Below are positions 39,163 to 49,095 of a stretch of DNA of 56,674 nucleotides, in pieces (the stretch's first letter is position 1; every line of letters begins with the position of its first letter). The notes beneath the pieces were generated by a model, which had not been told where the DNA came from, did no database searches, and saw nothing but the letters and a program-made list of their open reading frames with translations. The position numbers were made by a program, and so were the translations under genes. The DNA lies in NCBI GenBank assembly GCA_011525745.1, contig WYBU01000043.1, forward strand, positions 1-56,674, written 5' to 3'. This DNA is from Planctomycetaceae bacterium (GTDB lineage Bacteria; Planctomycetota; Phycisphaerae; UBA1845; UTPLA1).

Positions 39163-39465
39163 CCATCGGTTGGAAACCGGCGCCACTTTCAGAAGGCATC
39201 GGCTCGAAACGCGGGGGTACGCAATGCCGTCGGGAGTCCGGCGCCGCGGATGACGGGCGGGACGCCCGTACCACCCAGGGCCGGGAAGTCTCCCGTACCG
39301 CCGAGGACCGCCGGGACTTCTATACCACCCAGAGTGCATGATCGACGTGGCCGCATGGCGGAGACGTCCGGCCGGAGGGGGCAGAACCTGAATCCGCCCC
39401 ACGTTATCACGGGCGTGACGAAGAATCCATTGCAGGGCGCCCCCCAGGCGAGCAACGATCGATGA
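39163..39465. repeat. Palindrome-rich spacer
   Basis: Includes GACGGGCGGGACGCCCGTACC (about 39255-39275) followed by three shorter GTACC(A/G)CC-ended degenerate repeats through 39335. No gene. It appears to have replaced the 5' half of the DUF433 gene. Confidence 0.6.
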
Positions 39466-39654
39466 TCAACGCGCTGCTGCCTTGCTCCGCCGCTTGCGGC
39501 GGTCGCACACCTTTTCCGGGTGCTCGTTCTGCGTGCGCTCGATCCGTTTGAAAAACTTGTCCCAATCGCGGCCGCAGGCGTCGAACAGGTCGCGGCGACG
39601 CTGGCGCACTTCTTCGATCAGCGGGTCATCCGGCGCGACGTCGGAAGGGTTCAT
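39466..39654 (-). CDS. Small antitoxin-like protein
   Basis: A 62-residue basic protein with DDPLIEEVRQRRRDLFDACG and RDWDKFFKRIERTQNEHPEK, a pattern (DP.(I/V)EEVR..R......D....) found in many small proteins encoded beside PIN-domain genes. A strong GGGAGGAG ribosome binding site is formed by the last codons (LWEE-stop) of the upstream PIN gene, five bases apart, so the two are translationally coupled. Probable antitoxin by context. Confidence 0.65.
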   Translation of the reverse strand: MNPSDVAPDDPLIEEVRQRRRDLFDACGRDWDKFFKRIERTQNEHPEKVCDRRKRRSKAAAR

Positions 39655-39659
39655 GATGT

Positions 39660-40130
39660 TCACTCCTCCCAGAGCATTTCCGGGGTGACGATCTGTGGTG
39701 TCAACAGGCCGAGCCGGCGGTTGATGATGGTCAGGTGATCCAGTTTGTTGGGGTTTGCCAGATGCCGGATATTCCATGTCAGCAGGAAATCCACCTCCTG
39801 CACACAGGCGACCGCAAGATGGGTCGCGTCGCCGGGCAAATCGTCAGGCACGAGCCTTTCTTCGACTTAGCGCTGCGCGACGGCCCGGACTTCCTCGTCG
39901 ATCTCAAGCCGCCGCAGCGGCTCGATGAGACCGAGCGCTTCCGCCTTGCCTGGCCAGTCGCCCTGCGACAGTTCGAGAACGACGTTCTGCGAGATCCACA
40001 CGTCGTACAACCGAAGCTGCGACTCCCACCACTGGCGCGTGACCATGCGGCGATGCAGGCTCGATGGGTCCGTACGCGTCGTTAAATACGCGCTGGGGAC
40101 GGAGGTTTCGATGTACTCCGCCTGTGCCAT
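39660..40130 (-). pseudogene. PIN-domain protein interrupted by an in-frame stop
   Basis: A 156-codon frame of the PIN/VapC-like family in which one TAA stop (39869-39867) splits otherwise continuous homology. Before it: MAQAEYIETSVPSAYLTTRT, SQNVVLELSQGDWPGKAEAL; after it: VEERLVPDDLPGDATHLAVA and DFLLTWNIRHLANPNKLDHL. In relatives the stop position usually holds a tyrosine-like residue, so a single TAC/TAT to TAA change explains it. Without readthrough only an 87-residue N-terminal fragment is made. The gene starts 48 bases behind the stop codon of the second atpD 3' end. Confidence 0.8.
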
Positions 40131-40178
40131 TCGATGAATGATAGCCGAGGCGGCGGCGGTCAGGAAATGGAGATGGCG

Positions 40179-40385
40179 TCAACCCCTCGCCATCCGCTCC
40201 GCCTTCTCCGCTGCCTCCTCGACCTTGCCCACGTACATGAACGCGCCTTCCGGCAGATGATCCCATTTCCCGTCGCAAATCTCCTCGAACGACCGGATCG
40301 TGTCCTCAAGCTGCGTGTAATTCCCCGCAAAGCCCGTGAACACTTCCGCCACGTAGAACGGCTGGCTCAGGAACCGCGCGATCTT
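40179..40385 (-). repeat. Direct repeat of the last 207 bases of atpD
   Basis: Matches 41172-41378 base for base over 207 positions with about ten mismatches by eye, including the TGA stop codon and the codons for [24 protein letters not shown] sequence. The similarity ends abruptly at GATCTT. It is not preceded by the rest of atpD, so this is an isolated 3' end, in the same orientation as atpD and 993 bp from it. Confidence 0.95.
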
Positions 40386-40506
40386 GCTGCATTACTGCGC
40401 GGCTCAACGCGCGTGCTGAACCCGGGTGCGAGATTCAGTCATTTCGAGAACCCGGCCATGTCCGGCCATTAAGGGGTTCCGACCGGTCCTCAACTTCCGG
40501 AATCGT
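40386..40506. other. Spacer between the DUF5615 gene and the atpD 3'-end copy
   Basis: About 120 bases with no gene. The junction with the atpD copy at 40385/40386 is sharp. A GTTCCGACCGGTCCTCAAC stretch shows no strong stem. Confidence 0.4.
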
Positions 40507-40842
40507 TTACAGATATTCAATCCTGTTGCGCATCTCTTCGGTGTTGGAGCGCAGCCATAGTCCGGCCAAGCCCCGGACCATCTGTCCGATCGAGCGAGAT
40601 TGGATGTGGCAGAACACGATACCCGGATGCTCGCGGCCCTTCGCCTCAAGCCTCAGAAAATCGGCGTCGTGCGTAAAGATAACGCGACCCTCATGCACGG
40701 CAAAGTGCAGATGCCGCTCATCCACGGCGCCAGGCAACCTTGCGTCAGCCGCCGTCGTGACATCGATGCCCCGTCGGCGCAATCCGTCAGCGACCGCCCC
40801 GTCGACGTTCTCGTCAAGGTGATACCGAATCGGCGTCGCCAT
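40507..40842 (-). CDS. DUF5615 PIN-like protein
   Basis: A 111-residue protein. RYHLDENVDGAVADGLRRRG carries the LDEN(V/L) start of DUF5615, then GIDVTTAADARLPGAVDERH, VIFTHDADFLRL and EHPGIVFCHIQSRSIGQMV, with the conserved acidic residues of the PIN-like fold (D in LDEN; THDADF). It is thought to act as the toxin partner of DUF433 proteins. It lies 33 bases behind the DUF433 gene in the same operon and looks intact. Confidence 0.85.
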   Translation of the reverse strand: MATPIRYHLDENVDGAVADGLRRRGIDVTTAADARLPGAVDERHLHFAVHEGRVIFTHDADFLRLEAKGREHPGIVFCHIQSRSIGQMVRGLAGLWLRSNTEEMRNRIEYL

Positions 40843-40875
40843 GACGCGAAGGATTGCTGCGAGGACGCAGTGCCG

Positions 40876-41148
40876 TCAAGGCGTTGCCAACCGAAGCGAA
40901 TCGACGAACTCCTCGTCGTCCTTCATCTGTCGCGCGATATCCTCGCGGTGGGCGTGGTAATAAGAGAGTGCTGCGTACACATCCGCCAGCGAAATGTGCG
41001 GATACCCCGACACGATTTCGTCCGGCGAACGGCCGTGCACCTCGTGCCACGCCACAATATCCTGCACGCGGATGCGCGTCCCGGCGATTCGTGGCTTCCC
41101 GCCGCAGGTTTCGGGCGTGATCTCAATGCGGTCCGTTGAAACTGGCAT
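40876..41148 (-). CDS. DUF433 family antitoxin-like protein
   Basis: A 90-residue protein with the typical DUF433 sequence: RIEITPETCGGKPRIAGTRI, RVQDIVAWHEVHGRSPDEIV, SGYPHISLADVYAALSYYHA. The family is a putative DNA-binding antitoxin. It begins 23 bases behind the atpD stop codon and shares an operon with the DUF5615 gene. A TATAAT at 41155-41160 lies six bases before the ATG, so transcription may be near leaderless. The start at MPVSTDRIEI was chosen by family length. Confidence 0.9.
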   Translation of the reverse strand: MPVSTDRIEITPETCGGKPRIAGTRIRVQDIVAWHEVHGRSPDEIVSGYPHISLADVYAALSYYHAHREDIARQMKDDEEFVDSLRLATP

Positions 41149-41154
41149 GATGCT

Positions 41155-41160
41155 ATTATA
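41155..41160 (-). promoter_or_regulatory. Putative -10 box of the DUF433-DUF5615 operon
   Basis: TATAAT on the minus strand between the atpD stop codon and the DUF433 ATG (GCTATAATAGCATCATG). The spacing implies a leader of only a few bases. No -35 consensus was seen. It lets the module be transcribed independently of atpD. Confidence 0.4.
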
Positions 41161-41171
41161 GCGTTTGGCGA

Positions 41172-43122
<1,951 letters not shown>

Positions 43123-44190
43123 TTACGCCCGCCTTCGCGCTTCCTCGGCCGCCGCCGACTTCGCCCGCTTTCCCGACTTCGACGCCGGCCGGCTCTCCCG
43201 ATCATACGGCTCCAGCGGCTGCGGCCGGATGTTCATCCGATCGTACGGCCGCATGTCCGGCCGGCCCGTCCGCAGCGACTCGTCGCTGTACGACGCCACG
43301 TCCGCCACGCGCCACAGCCGCTCCACCAGGCTGTCGCGCGGCGAAATCGCCCGCGCCAGCGCCAGCAGCGGCCGCGCCTTCGTCGGACCCTCCGTGTAAT
43401 ACACCATGTACGCCAGCACGATCTGCGCCCCCGCGTCGCCCGGATGCTGCGTCACGCGATCCCGTAATCGAGACATATGTTGGCCGAAATCCGTCGGATT
43501 GCCGTAATCCAGCCGCGGATCGAACGCCGCGTATGCCAGCGTCGGCTGCAACTCCAGCCCGCGCCGCAGCAGCCCCGCCGAATCCGCATACCGCCCCAGC
43601 GCAAACAGCGCATGACCCGCGTGAATGCGGGCCGCCGCGTCGCCGTGATCCAGCTCGGCCGCCCCCAGAAACCGCACCGCCGCCGTCTCGTAATCCCCGG
43701 CCGCGAACCGCTCGCGCCCGTCCTCGCGCATCTCGCGCGCCGATGTCACCAGCTTCCGCTCGCGCTTGTACGCCTTGTACCACCGATAGTGCGCCTGCGC
43801 GTCGTAATACGGGTAAACGCCCGGATAGTACGACTGGCCTAGGCCCCACGAGCCGTCATGCGGATCGCACCCGCGATACCCCCATGCGCCTCCCCTGTTG
43901 AAAAAGGGCGTGCGGTTGTAGTTGAGTTCCACCGCCCGCTTCGTGAAATATCCCGGCTGCGTCACCCACGGTCCCGGATCAAGCGGGCCGTCGGCCGGCT
44001 CGCCATCCACCAGCGGCGTCGCCTGCCCAGGCGAAGGCGGAATGATGTACGGACCGCTCCCCGGATGCTTCCCGGCATTCGGGTCTTCCGTCGCCGGCTG
44101 CTGCTGTTGTGCCGTCGCGGCCGCGATGAAGAAGAAGCAATAGAGTCCGGGATAAACGTACCGAAAGGGCCGCGCGGAGAACATGGGCAA
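43123..44190 (-). CDS. Secreted TPR-containing protein
   Basis: A 355-residue protein with a signal peptide (MFSARPFRYVYPGLYCFFFI, cleavage near AATA-QQQ), a glutamine/proline-rich linker, an aromatic- and glycine-rich middle (YPGVYPYYDAQAHYRWYKAY), then TPR-like helices (RERFAAGDYETAAVRFLGAA, HALFALGRYADSAGLLRRGL). The C terminus is basic and may be flexible. The ATG at 44184 is an equally likely start. Probably periplasmic or surface; function unknown. Strand and spacing do not tie it to atpD. Confidence 0.8.
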   Translation of the reverse strand: MPMFSARPFRYVYPGLYCFFFIAAATAQQQQPATEDPNAGKHPGSGPYIIPPSPGQATPLVDGEPADGPLDPGPWVTQPGYFTKRAVELNYNRTPFFNRGGAWGYRGCDPHDGSWGLGQSYYPGVYPYYDAQAHYRWYKAYKRERKLVTSAREMREDGRERFAAGDYETAAVRFLGAAELDHGDAAARIHAGHALFALGRYADSAGLLRRGLELQPTLAYAAFDPRLDYGNPTDFGQHMSRLRDRVTQHPGDAGAQIVLAYMVYYTEGPTKARPLLALARAISPRDSLVERLWRVADVASYSDESLRTGRPDMRPYDRMNIRPQPLEPYDRESRPASKSGKRAKSAAAEEARRRA

Positions 44191-44971
44191 ACTCCGGATC
44201 AGGACAGCGGTCGTTCACGACCAGGCAGCCCGACCCGGCAGCCTGGTTTCTCAATACAGTATAGACCCCGCCGCGTAGGCGAAGATAGGCAAATCCGCCC
44301 AATCCCACCAACCGCCGGACGCCCCACCGCGTCGCGGTGGGGTCACGATGATAGGAACCCGAGTACGGACTGACGCGTAAATTCGCCGGCTCAAAATAAC
44401 TGTTGCGAAAACCGCTGGCGCGAGAGTCCTTCCGCCGGCGCGAGAATCCCGCCACTGGTGCGAGAATCTCGCCGCTGGTGCGAGAATCCCGCCGCTGGTG
44501 CGAGAATCCTTTCTCGCACCCGACTTCCGCGGGAATCCCTTCCCGCGCTACACCCTGAATCCGAGCACGAAGCGTCGGCTGTCCCATTCGGCCTGGTGTT
44601 CCATCACGGCTGATTCTTCGGGTGGTACGGGCATCGTGCCCGTTCCGCTGGTGCGAAAATCCCGCCGCTGGTGCGAGAAACCCGCCGCTGGTGCGAGAAT
44701 CCTTTCTCGCACCCGACTTTCGCGGGAATCCCTTCCCGCGCTACACCCTGAATCCGAGCACGAAACGTCGGCTGTCCCATTCGGCCTGGTGTTCCATCAC
44801 GGCTGATTCTTCGGGTGGTACGGGCATCTTGCCCGTTTCGTACAGCCGAGACGGCCGTACTATGCACACCGAAACGTTGAGTGCGACGGTGCACCACGTG
44901 GAGTCACGATCGTGCGAATTGAAACAAACCCATCGCGCCCCCGCACCGGCCGCGCCTGTACAATCCTCTCA
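44191..44971. repeat. Duplicated 193-bp repeat block and 20-bp tandem arrays
   Basis: A block beginning GCTGGTGCGAGAATCCTTTC at 44494 recurs at 44687 (period 193) and ends with a GGGTGGTACGGGCATC palindrome in both copies. Each copy is led by tandem 20-base GCTGGTGCGAGAATCCCGCC units (about five at 44410-44510, three at 44647-44706). A hairpin-ACGATGATAGGA element lies at 44321-44357. No gene seen. Confidence 0.85.
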
Positions 44972-45661
44972 ATGCAAGCCGCCCCGCCGTCATACTGGCA
45001 ACCGACCCAGCGCCTGGCCGCCTTCCTGCTGTCCGGCTCATCCATCGGATGTCTGTTGTCCGAATTCTACGGCCTCTGCTCGATGCGCATCGCCGCCCCC
45101 TGGATCATGCTGCCCGCCCTCGCAGCGCTGACCGGCTGGTCCTTCTGGGATTTCCGTCGCGGATGTGCCGCCGTGGCCCGCCCGGTCGCCCTCGGCGCGG
45201 CCGCCGGCCTGATCGCCGCCGTTGCCTACGACCTCTTCCGCCTGCCCTTCGTCTACGCGGCGCCGCTCGGAATCGACGCCTTCGTCCCCGCCATGAACCT
45301 GTTCAAGGTCTTCCCGCGATTCGGCGCCATGCTGCTCGGCCAGCCGCTCGAACAGCCGACCTACTCCGCCGCCGCCCACTTCTGGGGCTGGATCTATCAC
45401 TTCAGCAACGGCGCAACCTTCGGCGTGATGTATCTCGCCCTCATCGGCGACCCGCGCCGCCGCTCCTGGTTCTGGGCCGTCGCCTGGGCCGTCGTGCTCG
45501 AACTGGGAATGCTGCTGACGCCCTATCCCGCCGTCTTCGCCATCACCGTGACCGGTACATTCATCGCCGTCACCCTCGCCGCCCACGCCGTTTTCGGCGC
45601 CATCCTCGGCCGCGTGGCCCGCCGCGTCGCGCTGGGGTCACGAAGATATGAACTGAGATAA
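44972..45661 (+). CDS. Membrane protein of unknown function
   Basis: A 229-residue polytopic protein with about five hydrophobic segments (AAFLLSGSSIGCLLSEFYGL, APWIMLPALAALTGWSFW, LGAAAGLIAAVAYDLFRL, WAVAWAVVLELGMLLTPY, FAITVTGTFIAVTLAAHAVF) and conserved-looking small loops with histidines (HFWGWIYHFSNGATFGVMYL). The start at MQAAPPSYW was chosen over an upstream ATG (44912) because the latter adds an arginine-rich stretch. I do not recognise the family. Confidence 0.75.
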   Translation: MQAAPPSYWQPTQRLAAFLLSGSSIGCLLSEFYGLCSMRIAAPWIMLPALAALTGWSFWDFRRGCAAVARPVALGAAAGLIAAVAYDLFRLPFVYAAPLGIDAFVPAMNLFKVFPRFGAMLLGQPLEQPTYSAAAHFWGWIYHFSNGATFGVMYLALIGDPRRRSWFWAVAWAVVLELGMLLTPYPAVFAITVTGTFIAVTLAAHAVFGAILGRVARRVALGSRRYELR

Positions 45662-45799
45662 CCCTTCAGACTTGTCGCCCGCGCGCCGCCCTCCCACCAC
45701 ATCGCCCGACCGTACCTTGTCTTGACTTTTCGGCTTGTTGACTTTTCGACGTTTTCTTTCGATTTTCGACCCTCAACTTTCAACTTTCGACTTTTCGCG
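45662..45799. repeat. GTCGAAA-type repeat behind 3-hydroxyacyl-CoA dehydrogenase gene
   Basis: On the minus strand the bases directly after the stop read as iterations such as GCGAAAAGTCGAAAGTTGAA, then GGGTCGAAAATCGAAAG and AACGTCGAAAAGTCAAC, over about 80 bases. This is the longest clean copy of the post-stop repeat. Confidence 0.8.
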
Positions 45800-47068
45800 C
45801 TACAGGCTATGCCTCAAAAACCCCGCCGCGCTCTTCTCCCCCAGCTCCCCCTTCGCCACGTGCGACAGCAGCAGCGGCGCCGGCGTGTGCCGCCCCGATG
45901 ATCCGTCCGCGTCGAACGACTTCATCAGATCCAGCACCAGGTCCAGCCCCAGCCGATCCGCCAGGCTCATCGGCCCTTCCGGATAGTTGAACCCCAGCAT
46001 CATCGACAGGTCGATGTCGCGCGGCAGCGCCGTCCCTTCGCCGGCCGTGATCGCCCCCTCGTTGATCACCGCCAGCAGAATCCGAGCCAGAATCCACGTC
46101 GCCGCGTCCGGCTCGCGCTCCATCGCCTTCGCGAACGCCCCCAGCGCCTTCTCGCCCAACGCCGCCGAAGCCACCCCCTTCAGCGGCGGCTCGAACGCCG
46201 GCGTCGCCGGCGTCGATGCGTAATCGTAAAACCCGCGATTCGTCTTGCGCCCCAGCCGCTGCTCCGACACGAGCCGTTCCTGAATCGCATTCGGCGCAAA
46301 CCGCGGCGCGTTGCCGAAGCCCGCGTGAACCGACCGCGTCACCGCCAGGTTGATGTCCAGCCCGATCAGGTCCAGCAACTCGAACGGCCCCATCGGAAAC
46401 CCGCCCGACCGTACCGCCGCGTCGATCGTCGTTATGTCCGCGCAGCCGCGCTCCAGCAGCGACAGCGACTCCAGATAAAACGGCCGCGCCACCCGATTGG
46501 CGATGAATCCCGGCCGGTCTTTCGCCTTGACCGGCGTCTTGCCCAGCCCACGCGCCAGCGACACCGCCGACACCACCGCCTGCTGACCGGTCTTCGCCCC
46601 GGCGATGATCTCCACCAGCGGCATCACCGGTGCGGGATTGAAGAAGTGCATCCCGATCACCCGCTCCGGCCGCTGCACCGCCTCGGCGATCGCCGTGATC
46701 GACAGCGACGACGTGTTGCTCGCCAGAATCGCGTCGCCGCGGCAGGTCCGATCGAGCTGCGAGAACAACTTGCGCTTTGCGGACAAGTCCTCGACGACGG
46801 CCTCGATCACCATGTCCGCCGCCGCCAAATCGTCGATCGACTTCGCCACGCGCAGCCGCCGCCACGTCGCGTCGCGCATAAACCGGCTCAGCTTGCCGCG
46901 CTCCACCCGCGCATCCATCCGCTGGCGGATCGCCGCGAAAGCCTTCTCCACCAGCGCCGGATCGGTGTCCATGCACGTCGCGTCGTAGCCGTGCTCGGCC
47001 AGCGCATGCGCGATCCCGGCGCCCATCGTCCCCGAACCCACGACTCCGATCAGCAACTGTTCCGCCAC
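45800..47068 (-). CDS. 3-hydroxyacyl-CoA dehydrogenase
   Basis: A 422-residue NAD-dependent dehydrogenase that oxidises 3-hydroxyacyl-CoA (or 3-hydroxyadipyl-CoA in phenylacetate breakdown). N-terminal Rossmann motif GVVGSGTMGAGIAHALAEHG, the SNTSSLSITAIAEAV segment, the catalytic histidine in GMHFFNPAPVMPLVEII, and the glutamate pair's context DRPGFIANRVARPFYLESLS. Two C-terminal 3HCDH domains are present (VRSGGFPMGPFELLDLIGLD; NYPEGPMSLADRLGLDLVLD), longer than the 280-residue single-domain form. It lies 13 bases after a crotonase gene, in one operon. Confidence 0.94.
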   Translation of the reverse strand: MAEQLLIGVVGSGTMGAGIAHALAEHGYDATCMDTDPALVEKAFAAIRQRMDARVERGKLSRFMRDATWRRLRVAKSIDDLAAADMVIEAVVEDLSAKRKLFSQLDRTCRGDAILASNTSSLSITAIAEAVQRPERVIGMHFFNPAPVMPLVEIIAGAKTGQQAVVSAVSLARGLGKTPVKAKDRPGFIANRVARPFYLESLSLLERGCADITTIDAAVRSGGFPMGPFELLDLIGLDINLAVTRSVHAGFGNAPRFAPNAIQERLVSEQRLGRKTNRGFYDYASTPATPAFEPPLKGVASAALGEKALGAFAKAMEREPDAATWILARILLAVINEGAITAGEGTALPRDIDLSMMLGFNYPEGPMSLADRLGLDLVLDLMKSFDADGSSGRHTPAPLLLSHVAKGELGEKSAAGFLRHSL

Positions 47069-47081
47069 GCTGTTCGCTCCA

Positions 47082-47873
47082 CTATTCGCCCGTAAACGCC
47101 GGCGCTCGCTTGGCCAAAAACGCCGCCACGCCTTCCTGATGGTCGCGGGTTGCTCCGGCCGCGCCCTGCAACTGGGCCTCGTATTCTAACTGTGCCGACA
47201 GGTCGTTGGCGAGCGCCGCCCGCACTGCCCGCCGCGTCATCTCCAACGCCCTCGTCGCCGACGCCGCCAGCCGCCGCGACAGCTCCGCCGTCGCCTCCGC
47301 CAGCCGCGCGTCCTCGACCACCTGGTTCACCAGCCCCCATTGCCGCGCAAGTTCGGCCGATATTCCGTCCGACAGCCACGCGATCTCCAGCGCCCGCGAC
47401 GGGCCGACCAGCCGCGTCAGCGTCTGCGTCATGCCCGAATCCGGTATCAGCCCGATCTTCGAAAACGCGCTGACGAAACTCGCCTTGTCCGACGCGATCC
47501 GCAGGTCCGCCGCCAGCGCCAGGCTCCAGCCCGCCCCCGCCGCCACCCCGTTGACCGCCGCCAGCACCGGCATCGGCATGTCCGCCAGCCGCCCAATGAT
47601 CGGGTTGTATCGCTGCCGCAACGCCGCGGCGAAGTCCATCGGCGCGCCCTTCTCGGCGCTCTCGCGCAGCGACTTGAGGTCCTGCCCGACGCAAAAAGCC
47701 CGCCCCGCCCCCGTCAGCACCAGACAACGGATGCCTTTTGTCTTCGCCGCATCTTTCAGCGCCGCTGACAGCTCGCTCGTCATTTCCTCCGTCACCGCGT
47801 TCAGCGCCTCCGGCCGGTTCAGCGTGATCGTGCGAACCCCCTGAGCGTCGTCGTTGATGAGCAGCGTATTCAT
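47082..47873 (-). CDS. Enoyl-CoA hydratase/isomerase, PaaG-like
   Basis: A 263-residue crotonase-fold enzyme. RTITLNRPEALNAVTEEM is the N-terminal crotonase motif; GRAFCVGQDLKSLRE forms the first oxyanion hole as in PaaG-type isomerases; FSKIGLIPDSGMTQTLTRLV carries the aspartate typical of PaaG. PaaG isomerises epoxy-phenylacetyl-CoA, but other isomerase roles are possible. The start at MNTLLIND was chosen by homology. It is directly upstream of the dehydrogenase gene. Confidence 0.92.
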   Translation of the reverse strand: MNTLLINDDAQGVRTITLNRPEALNAVTEEMTSELSAALKDAAKTKGIRCLVLTGAGRAFCVGQDLKSLRESAEKGAPMDFAAALRQRYNPIIGRLADMPMPVLAAVNGVAAGAGWSLALAADLRIASDKASFVSAFSKIGLIPDSGMTQTLTRLVGPSRALEIAWLSDGISAELARQWGLVNQVVEDARLAEATAELSRRLAASATRALEMTRRAVRAALANDLSAQLEYEAQLQGAAGATRDHQEGVAAFLAKRAPAFTGE

Positions 47874-48140
47874 GACTCTATTCCTCGGCACTTCCGTTCG
47901 CCCGCGCGCTTCGGCGTCGGCCACGTCGGTTGACAGACAACAACCATCGGCCGTCGGCCGCCCGCCATCGGCTTTCCGCCGAAAGCCGTCGTTCCCGCGC
48001 AGGCGGGAAACCGGATTCTCCGCGATCTCCGCGCCCCCGCGTGAGCTGTCTTGTTTCGACTCTCTACCCCTTTCGCCGCCCCGTTTCTCGTTGCTGTTTG
48101 TTCCCCGTTCCCTGTTCCCCTGTTTCGACGTTTCGCCTTT
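47874..48140. repeat. Spacer between crotonase genes
   Basis: Contains a CGTTCCCGCGCAGGCGGGAAACCGG palindrome of the REP-like family (about 47990-48014) and, just behind the downstream crotonase stop, a GGCGAAACGTCGAAACAGGG-type run (minus strand). No gene. Confidence 0.65.
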
Positions 48141-48914
48141 CTACTTTCCCTCGTACTTCGCCTTCCTCTTCCCAATGAACGCCGCCATCCCCTCCTTCTG
48201 GTCCTCCGTCGCGAACAGCGAATAAAACAAGGCGCGCTCGTGCAGCAGCCCGGCGCTCAGCGTCGTGTCATACGCCGCCAGCACCGCCTGCTTCGCCAGC
48301 CGCAGCGCCACCGGCGCGCGACGCGAAATCTCCTCCGCGATCCGCATCGCCTCCGTCAGGCACGTCTCCGCCGCCACCACCCGGCTGACCAGCCCCGCCG
48401 ACAGCGCCTCGCGCGCGCCGATGAACCGGCCGTTGAGCACCATCTCCATCGCCAGCGATTTGCCCACCGCCCGCGTCAGCCGCTGTGTGCCGCCCGCCCC
48501 CGGCATCACCCCGATGTTGATCTCCGGCTGCCCGAACTGCGCCGTTTCCGACGCCACGATGATGTCCGCCAGCATCGCCAGCTCGCACCCGCCGCCCAGC
48601 GCGTACCCGCATACCGCCGCCACCACCGGTTTGCTGATGTTGCGGATGCGCTCCCACCGCGCGAACTGATTGCGCCGGACCATCTCCGCCACCGTCGCCT
48701 CCGCCATGTCGCGGATGTCCGCCCCGGCCGCGAACACCTTCGGCCCGCCCGTCACGACGATGCACCGGATGTCGCCGTCGCGGTCGTACGCCTCCAGGGC
48801 GTCCACCAGTTCGATCATCAACTCGAGCGACAGCGCATTCATCGCATCCGGCCGGTGAAGCTGCACGACGCCCACCGCCCCCTCCCGCCGCAGGATCAAA
48901 TGATTCGGTTGCAT
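48141..48914 (-). CDS. Enoyl-CoA hydratase, PaaF/crotonase type
   Basis: A 257-residue crotonase that hydrates trans-2-enoyl-CoA. Both catalytic glutamates are visible in their usual contexts (QPEINIGVMPGAGGTQRLTR and AMEMVLNGRFIGAREAL), and the oxyanion hole is FAAGADIRDM. Length is normal. On the same strand as the PaaG-like enzyme and dehydrogenase, 267 bases away, so a shared beta-oxidation or aromatic-CoA pathway is likely. A GTCGAAA-type repeat lies behind its stop. Confidence 0.93.
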   Translation of the reverse strand: MQPNHLILRREGAVGVVQLHRPDAMNALSLELMIELVDALEAYDRDGDIRCIVVTGGPKVFAAGADIRDMAEATVAEMVRRNQFARWERIRNISKPVVAAVCGYALGGGCELAMLADIIVASETAQFGQPEINIGVMPGAGGTQRLTRAVGKSLAMEMVLNGRFIGAREALSAGLVSRVVAAETCLTEAMRIAEEISRRAPVALRLAKQAVLAAYDTTLSAGLLHERALFYSLFATEDQKEGMAAFIGKRKAKYEGK

Positions 48915-49095
48915 GAGGTCGAAATGATAACGCCGCTCGCCGAAAAGTCCGAACCCCGCCCCCCCGCCGGGTGGCCCGCCGCTTTAGCGACGGGCTGACG
49001 ATGATGGGATTTCGAGCAATCGTTCCAACGGTGCATCATGTGCCCGCGCGCCGGCGCCGCCTGTCATCTCACTGACAACTGACGACGACTCCCCC
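48915..49095. repeat. Hairpin-ACGATGATGGGA element and CTGACAACTGAC repeat
   Basis: GGGTGGCCCGCCGC-TTTA-GCGACGGG followed by CTGACGATGATGGGA at 48969-49010, a decayed copy of the family. A CATCTCACTGACAACTGACG stretch lies at about 49063-49085. No gene. Confidence 0.65.
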
